Source: Hymenobacter baengnokdamensis
GTDB taxonomy: Bacteria; Bacteroidota; Bacteroidia; Cytophagales; Hymenobacteraceae
Reading direction: 5' to 3'
Assembly (NCBI RefSeq): GCF_008728635.1
Contig: NZ_CP044285.1
Span: 3,100,001 to 3,164,000, forward strand
Length of the DNA: 64,000 nt
The notes beneath the pieces were generated by a model that saw only the letters and a program-made list of their open reading frames with translations, searched no databases and was not told the origin of the DNA. Shown piece after piece: positions 63,877-64,000 of this stretch (position 1 is its first letter; each line of letters begins with the position of its first letter). A program made the translations under genes and the position numbers.

Positions 63877-64000
63877 CTTGGTAATGGTCGATTCAGGTTG
63901 GTAATGAATGGCGGCAGCTTGTGGCAGGCTAAGTCCATTTCTTTCATAAAGGAGCGTGAAGTTGGTTTCAAAAGCCGGGAACGTAAGCTCAATCTCCCAA
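63874..64000 (-). CDS. C-terminal 41 residues of an unidentified protein (cut by window edge)
   Basis: A minus-strand frame is open from base 63999 to a TAG at 63874-63876. It ends FTLLYERNGLSLPQAAAIHY and on to STITK. Codon use is ordinary and the stop is followed by a terminator stem, which supports a real gene. The fragment is too short to name. Confidence 0.5.
   Translation of the reverse strand, partial: WEIELTFPAFETNFTLLYERNGLSLPQAAAIHYQPESTITK

Overview
The window looks like chromosome of a GC-rich member of the Bacteroidota, most probably a Hymenobacter-like cytophagale. Reasons: many promoters fit the Bacteroidota -7 consensus TAnnTTTG and Shine-Dalgarno sequences are essentially absent; there is a subtilase with a type IX secretion C-terminal tail, a GH92 mannosidase, a CarboxypepD-plug TonB-dependent receptor, a histone H1-like protein, an HU/SPOR protein of the CCDC81 type, and a serine palmitoyltransferase-like enzyme. 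The genus is inferred from gene content, not from a marker gene. No rRNA, tRNA, CRISPR array or insertion sequence was seen.

Layout. 0-4.2 kb: KUP potassium transporter (cut by the window edge), a membrane sensor kinase and a sigma-54 response regulator, all on the minus strand. 4.4-7.6 kb: an amidohydrolase, a RES/Xre toxin-antitoxin pair behind a palindromic operator, and a fatty-acid desaturase closely resembling eukaryotic sphingolipid delta-4 desaturases. 7.9-17.3 kb: an arabinose block (galM lipoprotein, araB, araD, araA), an MFS transporter, transaldolase and a LacI regulator; a perfect 16-bp LacI-type palindrome and a terminator-like hairpin precede galM. 17.5-25.4 kb: an AT-rich orphan immunity-like gene, biotin carboxylase, an SPT-like enzyme, histone H1-like protein, tyrS, holA, a PA2169-type protein and a small membrane protein. 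25.4-31 kb: M28 peptidase, YiaA/B protein, then a small accessory patch with a phospholipase D/J-domain fusion, AT-rich unknown genes and a HigBA-type pair. 31-37.4 kb: GH92 mannosidase, methyltransferase and an Opu-type osmoprotectant ABC system. 37.7-48 kb: an envelope block (TPR protein, outer-membrane barrel, HU/SPOR protein, TolQ/ExbB, ExbD, TonB/TolA-like protein) followed by folC. 48-64 kb: trmB, a degenerate TrpF-like protein, mnmA, a lipoprotein, a T9SS subtilase, a zinc-ribbon protein, rpe, a TonB-dependent receptor, a UvrA2-type protein, a DUF2236 protein, an RND/MMPL transporter and a small secreted protein.

The gaps hold several kinds of structured DNA that the genes do not explain: (i) heptanucleotide-word inverted arms abutting start codons, (ii) a GTAGCG-type hairpin repeat family, (iii) a roughly 135-bp dispersed element starting CGCARATTTCCGG, (iv) a 41-bp perfect palindrome carrying promoter boxes in both directions. 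Three apparent frameshifts, two of them in the same context TTCGGGGGC, are probably homopolymer errors in the sequence. Gene coordinates below use my preferred start codons, which are often downstream of the longest possible open frame.
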